Part shown: positions 43,419 through 53,123 of the stretch, piece after piece | Layout: every line of letters begins with the position of its first letter | Numbering within the stretch: position 1 is the stretch's first letter | Source: Methylophilus sp. TWE2 | GTDB taxonomy: Bacteria; Pseudomonadota; Gammaproteobacteria; Burkholderiales; Methylophilaceae | Assembly (NCBI RefSeq): GCF_001183865.1 | Contig: NZ_CP012020.1 | Location: forward strand, 620,001 to 684,000 | DNA length: 64,000 nt | Direction of reading: 5' to 3' | The notes under the pieces: model-generated | The model's input: only the letters and a program-made list of their open reading frames with translations | Databases searched by the model: none | Told to the model about the DNA's origin: nothing | Made by a program: the position numbers and the translations under genes

Positions 43419-45449
43419 TTAGTGTAACAACGGTACGATCAGCAATGCCACGATATTGATAATCTTGATTAAAGGATTCACTGCCGGACCTGCCGTATCC
43501 TTGTATGGGTCGCCTACCGTATCGCCAGTGACTGCAGCCTTGTGTGCGTCTGAACCTTTACCGCCGTGATGGCCATCCTCAATATATTTCTTGGCGTTAT
43601 CCCATGCACCACCGCCAGTACACATGGAAATCGCTACAAACAGGCCGGTGACAATGGTGCCCATGAGTAAGCCGCCAAGCGCGACCGGACCCAGGAACAA
43701 TCCCACAAGAATAGGCGCGGCAACGGGTAACAGCGAAGGTAGCATCATTTCCTTGATGGCCGCACTGGTCAGCATATCTACCGCTTTACCATATTCAGGT
43801 TTGGCAGTGCCCTCCATAATGCCTTTGATTTCGCGGAACTGGCGGCGGACTTCTTCCACCACGCTGCCAGCGGCGCGGCCCACTGCTTCCATCGCCATGG
43901 CGGCAAACAGAAAGGGGATCAGGCCACCGATAAACAGGCCGATAATCACCTTGGGGTCACTTAAGTCAAAGCTGGCGGTAATGCCCGCACCTTCCAGCTT
44001 GTGTGTGTAATCCGCAAATAGCACCAGTGAGGCCAAGCCAGCAGACCCAATCGCATAACCTTTGGTGACCGCTTTGGTCGTATTGCCGACGGCATCCAGC
44101 GGGTCAGTCACGTCACGCACGCTGCTAGGCAGCTCCGACATTTCGGCAATGCCACCAGCGTTGTCGGTAATCGGGCCGTAAGCATCCAGCGCCACCACAA
44201 TACCCGCCATGCTCAGCATCGCCATCGCAGCAATCGCTACCCCATACAAACCTGCCAGGTGGAAAGAGACAAAAATGGCGATACAGACTGAAATGACCGG
44301 CAGGGCGGTCGACTTCATCGAGACGCCAATGCCCGCAATAATATTAGTGGCGTGGCCTGTGGTAGAAGCTTGTGCGACATGTTTGACTGGTGCGTAATCG
44401 GTACCGGTATAGTATTCGGTAATCCACACCAGGGCTGCGGTCAGTACCAGTCCAACGGCGCAGGCGCCAAACAGGGCCTGGCTAGAGACAGTCACTTCAC
44501 CGTGGGTGTAACCTTGTGGAAAGACATACTGTGTCACAAAGTAAAAAGCAATCAGCGACAATATGCCAGCCACTGCTAATCCTTTGTAGAGCGCGGGCAT
44601 GACATTTTTCATGCCAGGTGAGGCTTTAACGAAGAAGCAACCAATAATTGAAGCAACGATGGACACGGCGCCTAACAAAAGAGGATAAATGACCCCATTT
44701 GCACCGGCTTCAGCGGCCATCAGTCCGCCAAGGACCATAGTAGCGATCAGTGTGACGGCATAGGTTTCAAACAAGTCCGCCGCCATCCCTGCACAGTCGC
44801 CTACGTTGTCACCAACATTATCAGCAATGACCGCGGGGTTGCGTGGGTCATCTTCCGGAATACCTGCCTCCACTTTGCCGACCAGGTCTGCGCCCACATC
44901 AGCACCCTTTGTGAAAATGCCGCCACCTAAACGTGCAAATATGGAAATCAACGAAGAGCCGAATGCCAGGCCGATCAATGGGTTTAAATCAGTCGCTTGT
45001 TCTGCGCCCAGATAGAAGTAAAATCCGGCAACGCCTAACAATCCCAAGCCAACTACCAGCATGCCGGTGATCGCACCACCTTTAAAAGCGACGTCCAGCG
45101 CAGGACCTATGCCGTTGGTAGCCGCTTGTGCGGTACGCACATTGGCCTTGACGGAAACGTTCATGCCAATAAAACCACAGGCCCCTGACAGCACGGCACC
45201 CAGTACAAAACCAATTGCGGTTTGTGGCGTTAAGAAGATGCCAATTAAAATAGCCAGGACGATGCCGACCACGGCGATGGTTTTATATTGCCTTGAAAGA
45301 TAGGCGGCTGCGCCTTGCTGAATAGCGCCTGCAATTTCTTGCATGCGTGCGTTGCCTGCCGGTAAACCTGAAATCCATTTGCTCATTACTACACCATAGA
45401 GTACCGCCAAAACTGCTGCACCTATGGCTAACATTAGTGCGACTGACAT
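43419..45449 (-). CDS. hppA: Proton-translocating membrane pyrophosphatase HppA (K+-independent type)
   Basis: 676 residues with about 16 transmembrane helices. Pyrophosphate-binding loops include [41 protein letters not shown] and [17 protein letters not shown]. The potassium-dependence switch reads GNTTKA (lysine near residue 459) rather than GNTTAA, marking the K+-independent H+-pumping class. Couples PPi hydrolysis to proton export, recovering energy. GGAGAAGTC precedes the ATG. Confidence 0.96.
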   Translation of the reverse strand: MSVALMLAIGAAVLAVLYGVVMSKWISGLPAGNARMQEIAGAIQQGAAAYLSRQYKTIAVVGIVLAILIGIFLTPQTAIGFVLGAVLSGACGFIGMNVSVKANVRTAQAATNGIGPALDVAFKGGAITGMLVVGLGLLGVAGFYFYLGAEQATDLNPLIGLAFGSSLISIFARLGGGIFTKGADVGADLVGKVEAGIPEDDPRNPAVIADNVGDNVGDCAGMAADLFETYAVTLIATMVLGGLMAAEAGANGVIYPLLLGAVSIVASIIGCFFVKASPGMKNVMPALYKGLAVAGILSLIAFYFVTQYVFPQGYTHGEVTVSSQALFGACAVGLVLTAALVWITEYYTGTDYAPVKHVAQASTTGHATNIIAGIGVSMKSTALPVISVCIAIFVSFHLAGLYGVAIAAMAMLSMAGIVVALDAYGPITDNAGGIAEMSELPSSVRDVTDPLDAVGNTTKAVTKGYAIGSAGLASLVLFADYTHKLEGAGITASFDLSDPKVIIGLFIGGLIPFLFAAMAMEAVGRAAGSVVEEVRRQFREIKGIMEGTAKPEYGKAVDMLTSAAIKEMMLPSLLPVAAPILVGLFLGPVALGGLLMGTIVTGLFVAISMCTGGGAWDNAKKYIEDGHHGGKGSDAHKAAVTGDTVGDPYKDTAGPAVNPLIKIINIVALLIVPLLH

Positions 45450-45611
45450 GACTTCTCCTGTTCCTGATGAAACTGCGTTGAACGTAATGACACCTTATTG
45501 GCCGGTCACAAAGTTGTAAACAAAATGTAACGGGTTGGGCCATTATTGCACTATTAAAGTGCGTCTACAAGCGCGTTTTTGGGGCGATTTTTGAAGGGTA
45601 GGGTGTCGCAG

Positions 45612-46058
45612 TCAATCGTGACGTTGATGATTGATAAAGTGACGTAAAGCAGCTTCCAGCGCTGGGTTATTCGCTTCATTTGCATAGGTTTCCAGTGTGC
45701 TTAAAGCACGATTTGAGGGCGCTTTAATGCGTTTATGCTTGCTTTGCGGGCGAGATTTTACTTGCACTTTGACCTTAATTGCGTTAAGGTTTAAGCCTTT
45801 GATTTTCCGGGAGTTTTGGCAAAAATCCCGGATTTTTCGCAAGAGTTGGGCTTCCATCAGCCTGATTCTGCTGGCCACTGCGCCCGATTGCACAGCAATC
45901 GTCAGGGCGCCATCATGTAAAGCCAGTACATGCGAAAACCTGGAGAATTCCGGGGCAACCGCAGACCAGCAATCTTGTAGTTGCTGGCGATCATCCGCCT
46001 CCTGTAACAAAGGTTTGAGGTCGTGATGGTGTTTGAAAATCTGGTTGATTTTGAACAT
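45612..46058 (-). CDS. DciA-family (DUF721) protein
   Basis: 148 residues. N-terminal KH-like DUF721 domain (about 1-95; LQDCWSAVAPEFSRFSHVLALHDGALTIAVQS), then a basic, disordered tail. DciA proteins load the replicative helicase in bacteria that lack DnaC/DnaI. The trio DUF721, M23 peptidase and secA is conserved in betaproteobacteria. ATG 46058 (MFKINQIF) fits family starts; the open frame upstream is antisense to the next gene. Confidence 0.8.
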   Translation of the reverse strand: MFKINQIFKHHHDLKPLLQEADDRQQLQDCWSAVAPEFSRFSHVLALHDGALTIAVQSGAVASRIRLMEAQLLRKIRDFCQNSRKIKGLNLNAIKVKVQVKSRPQSKHKRIKAPSNRALSTLETYANEANNPALEAALRHFINHQRHD

Positions 46059-46155
46059 GGCGGATTGTCCACAGAATGCTTGAATATTGTACACCACGCA
46101 GGTCGTCCGATTGGGTCTACCATCTAAACGCCGGTGAATAACGAGAGTTCGTAGC

Positions 46156-47058
46156 ATGATTAATATCATTATTGTTTCAGAAAAAATGGCCAAACCCAAA
46201 ACGCTGGGTGTGTTTGAAAGTTTGGGCATAGTGCTGGCACTGATTCTTGTCCCTGTGGTACTCACCTTGCTATTTATTACCCCGCAGCAAGTGATTAAAT
46301 CCCAGGGCGTGAAAGCCATGTTGCCCCCACATTTGCGTGGTGCCATGTTGTCTACCCAAAGCCACCTCGATGCCTATGCCAAGCAGATTGGTGAGTTGCA
46401 GGCACGTATATTACGGCTGGACGCCCAGAACCAGCGTCTATCCAAACTGGCAGGTGTCAAGTCAAGTGCCGAGCCTATCAACCAAAGAACACCTGTCAAT
46501 GACCTGATGGGTCAAGGTGGGCCCTTGGTGAAAGATTCGCCTTTAAGTGAAGATGACCTGAAGACAATTATTGAGCAGATGTCGGCCGATCTCGATGTTC
46601 GTGATGAGTTCCAGGGCAAACTTGAAGCCAAGCTGTTGCAGAGTAGCGTATTGCGTGAAATGTTGCCAAATAGCAGTCCTGTAGGGGTGGCTTACAGTTC
46701 TTCCAGTTATGGTTGGCGCATTGACCCGTTGAGCGGGCACCGCGCATTTCATGAAGGTTTGGATTTTCCGGCGTCAGTCGGTACTGCGGTTTATGCAGCA
46801 GCCGATGGGATTGTGACCACGGCGGTACAAACACCTGACTATGGCAATTTGTTAAAAATTGACCATGGCTCAGGTCTGGAAACCCGGTATGCACACAATT
46901 CTAAATTGCTGGTCAAGGCAGGAGAGCGCGTGACCAAAGGGCAGAAAATCGCCCTCATTGGTAGTACTGGCCGCTCCACCGGTCCGCATTTGCATTATGA
47001 AATCCGGCTCAATGGCAACCCACTTGATCCGCGCGAATATCTCAGGAACCACTCCTGA
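46156..47058 (+). CDS. M23-family murein endopeptidase, membrane anchored
   Basis: 300 residues. N-terminus MINIIIVSEKMAK is typical of this secA-linked M23 group. One transmembrane helix (about 22-42), a coiled coil (about 68-100), then the peptidase domain with zinc ligands in HEGLDF and HLHYEI. Probably cuts peptide crosslinks in peptidoglycan, or regulates such enzymes, on the periplasmic face. A perfect CTCAGGA/TCCTGAG hairpin (47041-47059) covers the stop codon but has no T-run. Confidence 0.88.
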   Translation: MINIIIVSEKMAKPKTLGVFESLGIVLALILVPVVLTLLFITPQQVIKSQGVKAMLPPHLRGAMLSTQSHLDAYAKQIGELQARILRLDAQNQRLSKLAGVKSSAEPINQRTPVNDLMGQGGPLVKDSPLSEDDLKTIIEQMSADLDVRDEFQGKLEAKLLQSSVLREMLPNSSPVGVAYSSSSYGWRIDPLSGHRAFHEGLDFPASVGTAVYAAADGIVTTAVQTPDYGNLLKIDHGSGLETRYAHNSKLLVKAGERVTKGQKIALIGSTGRSTGPHLHYEIRLNGNPLDPREYLRNHS

Positions 47059-47082
47059 GTAAAGTAGTGATTGATGCAATAG

Positions 47083-47112
47083 TTGAGACAACCTCCCTCT
47101 ATATCTTATACA
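47083..47112 (+). promoter_or_regulatory. Probable secA promoter
   Basis: TTGAGA (47083-47088), 18-base spacer, TATACA (47107-47112), about 50 bases before the secA start. Confidence 0.45.
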
Positions 47113-47162
47113 ATCTCGGTTTATTTCTATTAACGCCGCGCATGCGGAAATCGGTGTGACTC

Positions 47163-49877
47163 ATGTTAGCCTCGTTGTTTAAAAAGTTATTTGGCAGTCG
47201 GAATGATCGACTGGTCAAGCAATATCAGCAAATCGTCAAACAAATCAATGCCCTGGAACCTGATACACAGGCGCTCACAGATGAGCAATTGCGTGCAAAA
47301 ACAGAAGAGTTTAAGCAACGGTATGCCAATGGTGAAACATTAGAGAAGCTGTTGCCTGAAGCATTTGCCGTAGTACGCGAGGGCGGTAAACGTGTCTTGG
47401 GCATGCGACATTTTGACGTGCAGCTGATTGGCGGCATGGTGCTCAATGCAGGCAAGATTGCCGAAATGCGTACCGGTGAAGGTAAGACGCTGGTAGCGAC
47501 ATTGCCAACATACCTGAATGCTTTGACTGGCAAAGGTGTGCATGTAGTGACAGTGAATGATTACCTGGCCAAGCGCGACGCCGAATGGATGGGCAAGCTG
47601 TATAACTTCTTGGGCCTGACAGTGGGGATTAATCTGTCACAAATGCCCCATGATGCCAAGCAACAGGCTTACGCAGCTGACATTACCTATGGTACCAATA
47701 ATGAGTTCGGCTTTGACTATTTGCGCGACAACATGGTGTTCAGCAAAGAGGAGCGCGTGCAGCGCCCTTTGCATTATGCGCTGGTGGATGAAGTGGACTC
47801 CATCCTGATCGACGAAGCTCGTACGCCGCTGATTATTTCCGGTCAGGCTGAACACAGTGTGGATTTGTATGGCGCAATCAATGAAGTAGCCAAGCAATTG
47901 GTGCGTCAACAGGTGGAAGAGGGTGAAGGCGATTTCTGGGTCGATGAAAAGGCGCAGAGTGTGACCATGAGTGAGGCCGGTCACGAGCATGCTGAGCAGC
48001 TATTGGAGCAAACCGGCTTGTTAACAGCGGGTTCCAGTTTGTATGAGCCCGCCAATATCACCCTGGTGCATCACCTGTATGCTTCCCTGCGTGCACAAAA
48101 CCTGTATCACCGTGACCAGCATTATGTGGTGCGTAATGGCGAAATCGTGATTGTCGATGAGTTTTCTGGCCGTATGATGCCGGGACGCCGCTGGTCTGAT
48201 GGCCTGCATCAGGCGGTAGAAGCCAAGGAAGGTGTGACCATCCAGAAGGAAAACCAGACACTGGCTTCGATTACCTTCCAGAATTACTTCCGCATGTACC
48301 ACAAACTTAGTGGCATGACTGGTACAGCAGATACCGAGGCCTACGAGTTCAACCAGATTTATGGTCTGGAAACGGTGGTGATTCCAACGCACCGGCCAGT
48401 ACAGCGTATTGACGCCATGGATAAGGTGTATCGCACTGGCATGGAAAAGTACAAGGCGGTCATTGAAGACATCAAGGAGTGCCAGGCTAAAGGCCAGCCG
48501 GTACTGGTCGGTACCACTTCGATTGAAAACTCCGAACTGATTTCCAAGTTTTTGACGCAAGCCAAGCTGGAGCACCAGGTGCTCAATGCCAAACAACATG
48601 AACGTGAAGCGACCATTGTCGCCGAAGCCGGACGTCCTGGTGTGATTACCATTGCAACCAACATGGCTGGTCGGGGTACCGATATTGTGCTCGGTGGTAA
48701 TTCAGAAAATGAAATTCATGCCATCCAGCAGGATGATAAATTATCCGAGGCTGAAAAAACAGCCAAGGTGGCGCAATTGAAAGCAGAATGGCAGCAACGC
48801 CACGATGCGGTATTGGCAGCAGGCGGCTTGCATATTATCGGGACTGAACGTCACGAGTCCCGCCGTGTCGATAACCAGTTGCGTGGCCGTGCCGGCCGCC
48901 AGGGTGATCCAGGCTCCAGCCGCTTTTATCTCTCCCTGGAAGATCCGCTCTTGCGCATTTTCTCCGGTGAACGTGTGGCAGCGATCATGACCCGCCTCAA
49001 CATGCCTGAGGGCGAAGCGATTGAGCACGCCATGGTGACGCGAGCGATTGAAAACGCACAACGCAAGGTAGAAGGCCGTAACTTTGATATCCGTAAGCAA
49101 TTGCTGGAATACGATGATGTTTCCAATGACCAACGCAAGGTCATTTACGAGCAGCGCAATGAGCTGCTGGAATCAGTTGATGTCGGCCAAACGATTCGAG
49201 CCATGCGTGAGGATGTGATTAATAGCCTGTTTAATACGTATGTGCCACCTGGCAGTGTTGAAGAGCAATGGGAGATTCCTGCACTTGAGCAAGCTTTGCA
49301 GGCCGAGCTGTCTATCAGCCTGCCCGTGGCTGAATGGCTGGAAAATAACCCAGACCTGCATGAAGAAACATTGCGTGAGCGTATCCTCAATGCGGCTAAT
49401 GAGAGCTATGCAGAAAAAGAGGCGATGGCTGGCAATGACAATATGCGTAACTTCGAGCGCGCAGTCATGCTGCAAAGTCTGGATAATCACTGGCGCGAGC
49501 ATTTGGCAGCGCTGGATCATTTACGCCAGGGCATACATCTGCGTTCTTATGCGCAGAAAAATCCCAAACAGGAGTACAAGCGTGAGGCGTTTGAGTTATT
49601 TGAGTCCCTGCTCAATACTGTCAAGAGCGAAGTAACGAAAATCACAATGCAGGTACAAGTGCGCTCACGTGAAGAGCTTGAAGAGGAAGAGCGTCGTGCA
49701 GAAGAGGCCATGCGCGCGGCAGAAGTCGGTAATTTGCAATACCAGCACACCGATTACAACACTGACAGCGCGGCATCATCACCGAACTTGCCGGAAGGTG
49801 TGCGCGTGGGACGTAATGACCCCTGCCCATGCGGCTCTGGTAAACGTTACAAGAACTGTCATGGGGCTTTGAGCTAA
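47163..49877 (+). CDS. secA: Preprotein translocase ATPase SecA
   Basis: 904 residues. Walker A in [17 protein letters not shown]-like [19 protein letters not shown], the second nucleotide fold [14 protein letters not shown] and the C-terminal zinc tail [14 protein letters not shown] that binds SecB are all present. Motor of the Sec pathway. Full length; DUF1289 gene follows 24 bases later. Confidence 0.98.
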   Translation: MLASLFKKLFGSRNDRLVKQYQQIVKQINALEPDTQALTDEQLRAKTEEFKQRYANGETLEKLLPEAFAVVREGGKRVLGMRHFDVQLIGGMVLNAGKIAEMRTGEGKTLVATLPTYLNALTGKGVHVVTVNDYLAKRDAEWMGKLYNFLGLTVGINLSQMPHDAKQQAYAADITYGTNNEFGFDYLRDNMVFSKEERVQRPLHYALVDEVDSILIDEARTPLIISGQAEHSVDLYGAINEVAKQLVRQQVEEGEGDFWVDEKAQSVTMSEAGHEHAEQLLEQTGLLTAGSSLYEPANITLVHHLYASLRAQNLYHRDQHYVVRNGEIVIVDEFSGRMMPGRRWSDGLHQAVEAKEGVTIQKENQTLASITFQNYFRMYHKLSGMTGTADTEAYEFNQIYGLETVVIPTHRPVQRIDAMDKVYRTGMEKYKAVIEDIKECQAKGQPVLVGTTSIENSELISKFLTQAKLEHQVLNAKQHEREATIVAEAGRPGVITIATNMAGRGTDIVLGGNSENEIHAIQQDDKLSEAEKTAKVAQLKAEWQQRHDAVLAAGGLHIIGTERHESRRVDNQLRGRAGRQGDPGSSRFYLSLEDPLLRIFSGERVAAIMTRLNMPEGEAIEHAMVTRAIENAQRKVEGRNFDIRKQLLEYDDVSNDQRKVIYEQRNELLESVDVGQTIRAMREDVINSLFNTYVPPGSVEEQWEIPALEQALQAELSISLPVAEWLENNPDLHEETLRERILNAANESYAEKEAMAGNDNMRNFERAVMLQSLDNHWREHLAALDHLRQGIHLRSYAQKNPKQEYKREAFELFESLLNTVKSEVTKITMQVQVRSREELEEEERRAEEAMRAAEVGNLQYQHTDYNTDSAASSPNLPEGVRVGRNDPCPCGSGKRYKNCHGALS

Positions 49878-49901
49878 ACTAGCCACGTCTAAGGAAAAAG
49901 T

Positions 49902-50087
49902 ATGTCTGACCAAGAAATTCCATCTCCCTGTGTAGGCGTTTGCAGCATTGATGAAAGCAATGGCTTTTGCCAAGGCTGTTTCAGAACCCTGGATGAAATC
50001 CGCCAGTGGTGGGATCTGGATAACGCTGGTAAAGCAGAAGTGATCAAGCTCGCAAATGCACGTGAGTCAGCAGTGTTCGGCGAATAG
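49902..50087 (+). CDS. DUF1289 small cysteine-rich protein
   Basis: 61 residues. CVGVCSIDESNGFCQGCFRTLDEI-type sequence with four conserved cysteines (C11, C15, C24, C27), the DUF1289 signature, suggests a metal-binding fold. Function unknown; these small proteins commonly sit as tail genes. AAGGAAAAAGT precedes the ATG and a terminator follows. Confidence 0.85.
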   Translation: MSDQEIPSPCVGVCSIDESNGFCQGCFRTLDEIRQWWDLDNAGKAEVIKLANARESAVFGE

Positions 50088-50103
50088 CGGCGCTATACCG
50101 AAT

Positions 50104-50131
50104 AAAAAGGCCGGCAACTGCCGGCTTTTTT
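50104..50131 (+). terminator. Terminator after secA-DUF1289
   Basis: GCCGGCA-AC-TGCCGGC stem flanked by A5 and followed by T6. Confidence 0.85.
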
Positions 50132-50147
50132 ATTTCTCGTCCCCCGG

Positions 50148-50618
50148 TTACATCTCTGCCAACGGATGATTGGCGAGTGTATTGGATGATTGCGTATCCA
50201 ATTTACTAATCACCATTTTGAGAGACGCGTTTAAACTTTGCAGCGCTTCTGTATCGAGGGTGGCCAATACCTGCGGCAGAATGCCATCCAGTGGCTGTGG
50301 CGCATTGGCTAATACGGCCTGGCCGGCAGGCGTCACTATCAAACCGACTTTGCGCTGGTCTTCCGCCAGACGCTGTTTTTTCACCAGCTGTTTTTTCACC
50401 AGCTTCTCTACCAGCAAGCTGCAAGTGGATTGGTGGATGGCAAGGTTGTCAGCCAGGCGCGAAACACCGAGGTCTGGATGTGTGTAAATTTCATGTAACA
50501 ACCAAAGCTGAGAACCTGAGATGCCGCAAGAAGCTTCAATTTCCCTAAAATGTTGTCTGACCGTACCGAAAATAATCCTGAATTGTTTTAAAGCATCTTT
50601 GGCGAGTGAGTTTTGCAT
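50148..50618 (-). CDS. MarR-family transcriptional regulator
   Basis: 156 residues. Winged-helix segment: helix LSRLADNLAIHQSTCSLLVEKLVKK-type recognition region (GVSRLADNLAIHQST) and wing EDQRKVGLIVTPAGQ. Dimeric repressor or activator responding to small ligands; target not evident. Upstream of its start the DNA is very AT-rich. It lies downstream of the HvfABC operon on the same strand but separated by 188 bases. Confidence 0.85.
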   Translation of the reverse strand: MQNSLAKDALKQFRIIFGTVRQHFREIEASCGISGSQLWLLHEIYTHPDLGVSRLADNLAIHQSTCSLLVEKLVKKQLVKKQRLAEDQRKVGLIVTPAGQAVLANAPQPLDGILPQVLATLDTEALQSLNASLKMVISKLDTQSSNTLANHPLAEM

Positions 50619-50780
50619 AATTAATTAAATGTAAATATTATAGTTATTTTATCATTTTCCTTTGTGAAGTAATAATTAGCGAGGGTGGTTGAATGTAAAA
50701 ACCAGAAACGAAATATGGTTTTAGACAAAAATGTTGTTTTTACAAGAGTTGCAGCCTCCCAAGAGATCACTCTATTCGCC

Positions 50781-50810
50781 CGTGAACCTGTTTAACGTGA
50801 ATCTGTTTAA
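50781..50810. repeat. 15-bp tandem repeat at the end of hvfC
   Basis: CGTGAACCTGTTTAA and CGTGAATCTGTTTAA lie head to tail (14 of 15 identical), the second overlapping the hvfC stop codon. Possibly a local slippage duplication. Confidence 0.6.
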
Positions 50811-51592
50811 AAGGATTGCTGATTAGAAGTTGTCACGCTTCCATCTGTCCTGAGGGCCTGCTGTTGATAAAGCGCATAGAGCGTTTGCATGCCAAACCTC
50901 ATGACGGATTCCGTAGCTAAATGGGGCAAGTTTTTGGCCAGGTCTTGCAAATGGCCCTCTGATGTCTTGGTCTGTGTTTGCAATTGCTGTAGTAACTGGA
51001 AGGTGACCGCATTGAGTTGTATAAACCGAATCCGGAAATCCGGGGCGCGGTAGACCAGCAAATAGGTCACTTCAGGAGTAATTGCGCGCCGCTTTCTAGA
51101 GAGTTGATGAACAGCAAAATCATACTTTAACAAACGATATACGGCTGGCAATCGCACTTCATAGTGTAACAGTGCGCTGGCTTCTGCGATAAGCGCCGCC
51201 GGCAATGCAACAGCCTCTGTCTCAATTTGCCTGCTCAGCACCAGCTCTATCCACTCATAATGGGCAAGTTGCGCGGTATAGTCTGGTAACTCCGGTGAGT
51301 TTAATGACTGTAAAAAATCAACAAAACTGCCTGGAATATCCTGAAACAGGGGGCTTTTGAATTGCTGGGAAAAAAAACACTGCCTCACCAGTTTGCCAAA
51401 ATGACGTTTACCCAGGATGCCCAGCAATACCGGAAAACAGGTGCTGACACTGGCAACAAAGTTATTGAAGACGATTTCACGATAGACACGTATACGTTTG
51501 CTGTCTACGCCAGCAGGTTTGGCGTGAATGGACGGTTGCCGTAAGTGTGCTGTAAACGCAGCCTGGTAGGTTTGAAATGTAGCGGGCATCAT
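50807..51592 (-). CDS. HvfC-like partner protein (DUF2063)
   Basis: 261 residues. N-terminal DUF2063 domain (about 5-95) with YREIVFNNFVASVSTCFPVLLGILG, followed by a second domain (about 105-235, HYEWIELVLSRQIE). In MNIO-type RiPP pathways this protein carries the precursor to, and activates, the DUF692 enzyme. Its ATG overlaps the hvfB stop (ATGA), implying coupled translation and a stable complex. It is the last gene of the five-gene operon; no DoxX gene follows. Confidence 0.85.
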   Translation of the reverse strand: MMPATFQTYQAAFTAHLRQPSIHAKPAGVDSKRIRVYREIVFNNFVASVSTCFPVLLGILGKRHFGKLVRQCFFSQQFKSPLFQDIPGSFVDFLQSLNSPELPDYTAQLAHYEWIELVLSRQIETEAVALPAALIAEASALLHYEVRLPAVYRLLKYDFAVHQLSRKRRAITPEVTYLLVYRAPDFRIRFIQLNAVTFQLLQQLQTQTKTSEGHLQDLAKNLPHLATESVMRFGMQTLYALYQQQALRTDGSVTTSNQQSF

Positions 51593-52467
51593 GCAATCTT
51601 ATCCAGCAATGACTGATGCGTAGTCTCTGCGTGATGCTGTAGAGACACAATATGATCCACTTCCTGCATCAGGTCCGCTAAGGGTGGGAAATTGCTGTCG
51701 CGTTCCAGCAGCGTAGGAAAGCCTCCCAACCTGTCATAAGCATATTTGAGTAATTGCCACACAGGGTCAGCAATAGCTTCGCCATGAGTATCTACCAGCA
51801 GGCCGGGCGATACCTGCAAATGCCCGGCCATGTGGCCGTAAACCACTCGATCAACCGGTATCTTGTCCAAGAAAGCATAGGGATCGAAACCAAAGTTGAC
51901 GCTATTCACGTACACATTATTGATATCCAGGTGCAAGTCACAATCAGCTTCCGTCAGCACGGCATTGATGAAATCTATTTCGTCCATCTCGGAGATGGGC
52001 GCGTCCACATAAAAAGAAGTGTTTTCCACAGCAATGCGCCGTTGCAAAGTGTCTTGAGTCTGCCGGATGCGTTGAGCCACATATCTAATGGCTTCTTCAG
52101 TAAATGGAATGGGCAGCAAGTCGTAAATGTAGCCATTAGATAAATCACTGCAATAGCTGAGATGTTCGGTGTAGAGGGGGATTTCGAAGTCATCCAGAAA
52201 TCGACGGACCTGCTGCAAAAAAGGGATGTTAAGAGGGTCAGGCCCGCCCAGTGACAGGCATAAGCCATGGCATACGATAGGATAATGTTGCTTTAACCAG
52301 TCCAGCTCGGCGGCATATTTGCCGCCCGCCGCTATCCAGTTCTCCGGCGCAATTTCGAGGAATTGCAATTGCGACAGCCAAGGTTTCCCTTGATGCTGCA
52401 TCAATTGGGGCAGTAGCTCGCGCTTTAGCCCCAGTCCTGCCCCGCGAATATCAGACCGTTGTGCCAA
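51589..52467 (-). CDS. HvfB-like MNIO (DUF692) RiPP-modifying enzyme
   Basis: About 292 residues. TIM-barrel iron oxidase family. Metal-ligand motifs are all visible: VCHGLCLSLGG (His about 67), YTEHLSYC (Glu 101, His 102), VENTSFY (Glu 148), LDINNVYVN (Asp 181), YGHMAGH (His 212, 216), VDTHGE (Asp 226, His 228) and LLERDSNFP (Glu 255). Relatives convert Cys in EGKC-like motifs of HvfA/BufA peptides to thiooxazole or oxazolone-thioamide groups that bind copper. The start is probably TTG 52467, fifteen bases past hvfA, with ACGGA upstream; the longer open frame merely reads the hvfA repeats out of frame. Confidence 0.88.
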   Translation of the reverse strand: MAQRSDIRGAGLGLKRELLPQLMQHQGKPWLSQLQFLEIAPENWIAAGGKYAAELDWLKQHYPIVCHGLCLSLGGPDPLNIPFLQQVRRFLDDFEIPLYTEHLSYCSDLSNGYIYDLLPIPFTEEAIRYVAQRIRQTQDTLQRRIAVENTSFYVDAPISEMDEIDFINAVLTEADCDLHLDINNVYVNSVNFGFDPYAFLDKIPVDRVVYGHMAGHLQVSPGLLVDTHGEAIADPVWQLLKYAYDRLGGFPTLLERDSNFPPLADLMQEVDHIVSLQHHAETTHQSLLDKIA

Positions 52468-52481
52468 GGTATCCGTCTTGT

Positions 52482-52811
52482 TTATTTGCTGGCGTGGCAG
52501 GCGCCTTCTTTCATTTTTTCTGCCGAACAGCTGCCTTCTTTCATCTTGTCGGCAGAGCAGGCACCTTCCTTGGTTTTCTCGTGGTGGCAAGAGCCTTCTT
52601 TAGTTTTGCCGCTTTTGTTGCCATGCTTCATATGAGAGCCGCATTTACCACTGCTGCATTTGCCTTCTTTGGCTTTGCTGTCGGCAGCATCTGCCACCTG
52701 GTAACCTTGCGCGAGTGTTTTTAATTCAAACGGATTTTCTGCATGGACAGAAGCGGCAGCCATAGACAAAGCAACAGCACCGGTAATTGCAGCCATTTTA
52801 TGAGTAGACAT
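52482..52811 (-). CDS. HvfA-like RiPP metallophore precursor, cysteine repeat protein
   Basis: 109 residues. Signal peptide ends VHA before ENPF (about residue 24), so the peptide is exported. A leader-like segment (25-47) is followed by a low-complexity core with six cysteines: EGKC52, SGKC57, then EGSC75, EGAC85, EGSC95, EGAC105. The last four are spaced by exactly ten residues, KEG[SA]C followed by xx[DE]K[MT]. Known HvfA precursors carry EGKCG repeats whose cysteines are modified by HvfB/HvfC to bind copper. Good ribosome site AAGGAACTAAC. Located between the anti-sigma gene and hvfB. Confidence 0.85.
   Translation of the reverse strand: MSTHKMAAITGAVALSMAAASVHAENPFELKTLAQGYQVADAADSKAKEGKCSSGKCGSHMKHGNKSGKTKEGSCHHEKTKEGACSADKMKEGSCSAEKMKEGACHASK
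52485..52601 (-). repeat. 30-bp coding tandem repeats in the hvfA-like gene
   Basis: Four successive 30-bp units (the last shortened at the stop) encode KEG[SA]C-type decapeptides. DNA units are similar but not identical, so the array is under protein-level constraint. Confidence 0.75.
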
Positions 52812-52847
52812 GTTAGTTCCTTTTTTAACAGGGTGAAATAAAAATCA

Positions 52848-53096
52848 TCAGTAAAATTTGTCCAGTTGTTGTGCAATACGCTCCCTTGCCGCCATAGGTA
52901 ATACAATATCGCTACGCTCGCTGGCTTGTTGCTGCCAACGTGGCATGCAGCCACGAATCCATTTGAGTTGTTGCTTAAAGCGTCGGCAATACACACAAAT
53001 CAGCAAATGTATTCTGACGGCCCAACGCTCACGCCAGGTGAGCGGGCGGTCGAGTGATTGCGATACCAGCAGGCTGGTTTGTTTGCAATTCAGCAT
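52848..53096 (-). CDS. Zinc-finger anti-sigma factor
   Basis: 82 residues. HxxxCxxC motif (H30, C34, C37) plus C4 form the ZAS zinc site of small cytoplasmic anti-sigma factors; the family pattern CKQTSLLVSQSLDRPLTWRER-like is seen (here SQSLDRPLTWRER). No membrane segment, so it should sense a cytoplasmic signal such as metal or redox state. It lies 27 bases after the ECF sigma gene and 36 bases before hvfA, consistent with partner-switch control of the operon. Confidence 0.8.
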   Translation of the reverse strand: MLNCKQTSLLVSQSLDRPLTWRERWAVRIHLLICVYCRRFKQQLKWIRGCMPRWQQQASERSDIVLPMAARERIAQQLDKFY

Positions 53097-53123
53097 TTCT
53101 TCTTCCGTTTCACCATAGACAAT

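Noticed and set aside
52468..52590. N-terminal extension of hvfB into hvfA
   Set aside because: The extra residues are the hvfA repeats read in another frame; the conserved MNIO start lies after 52467.
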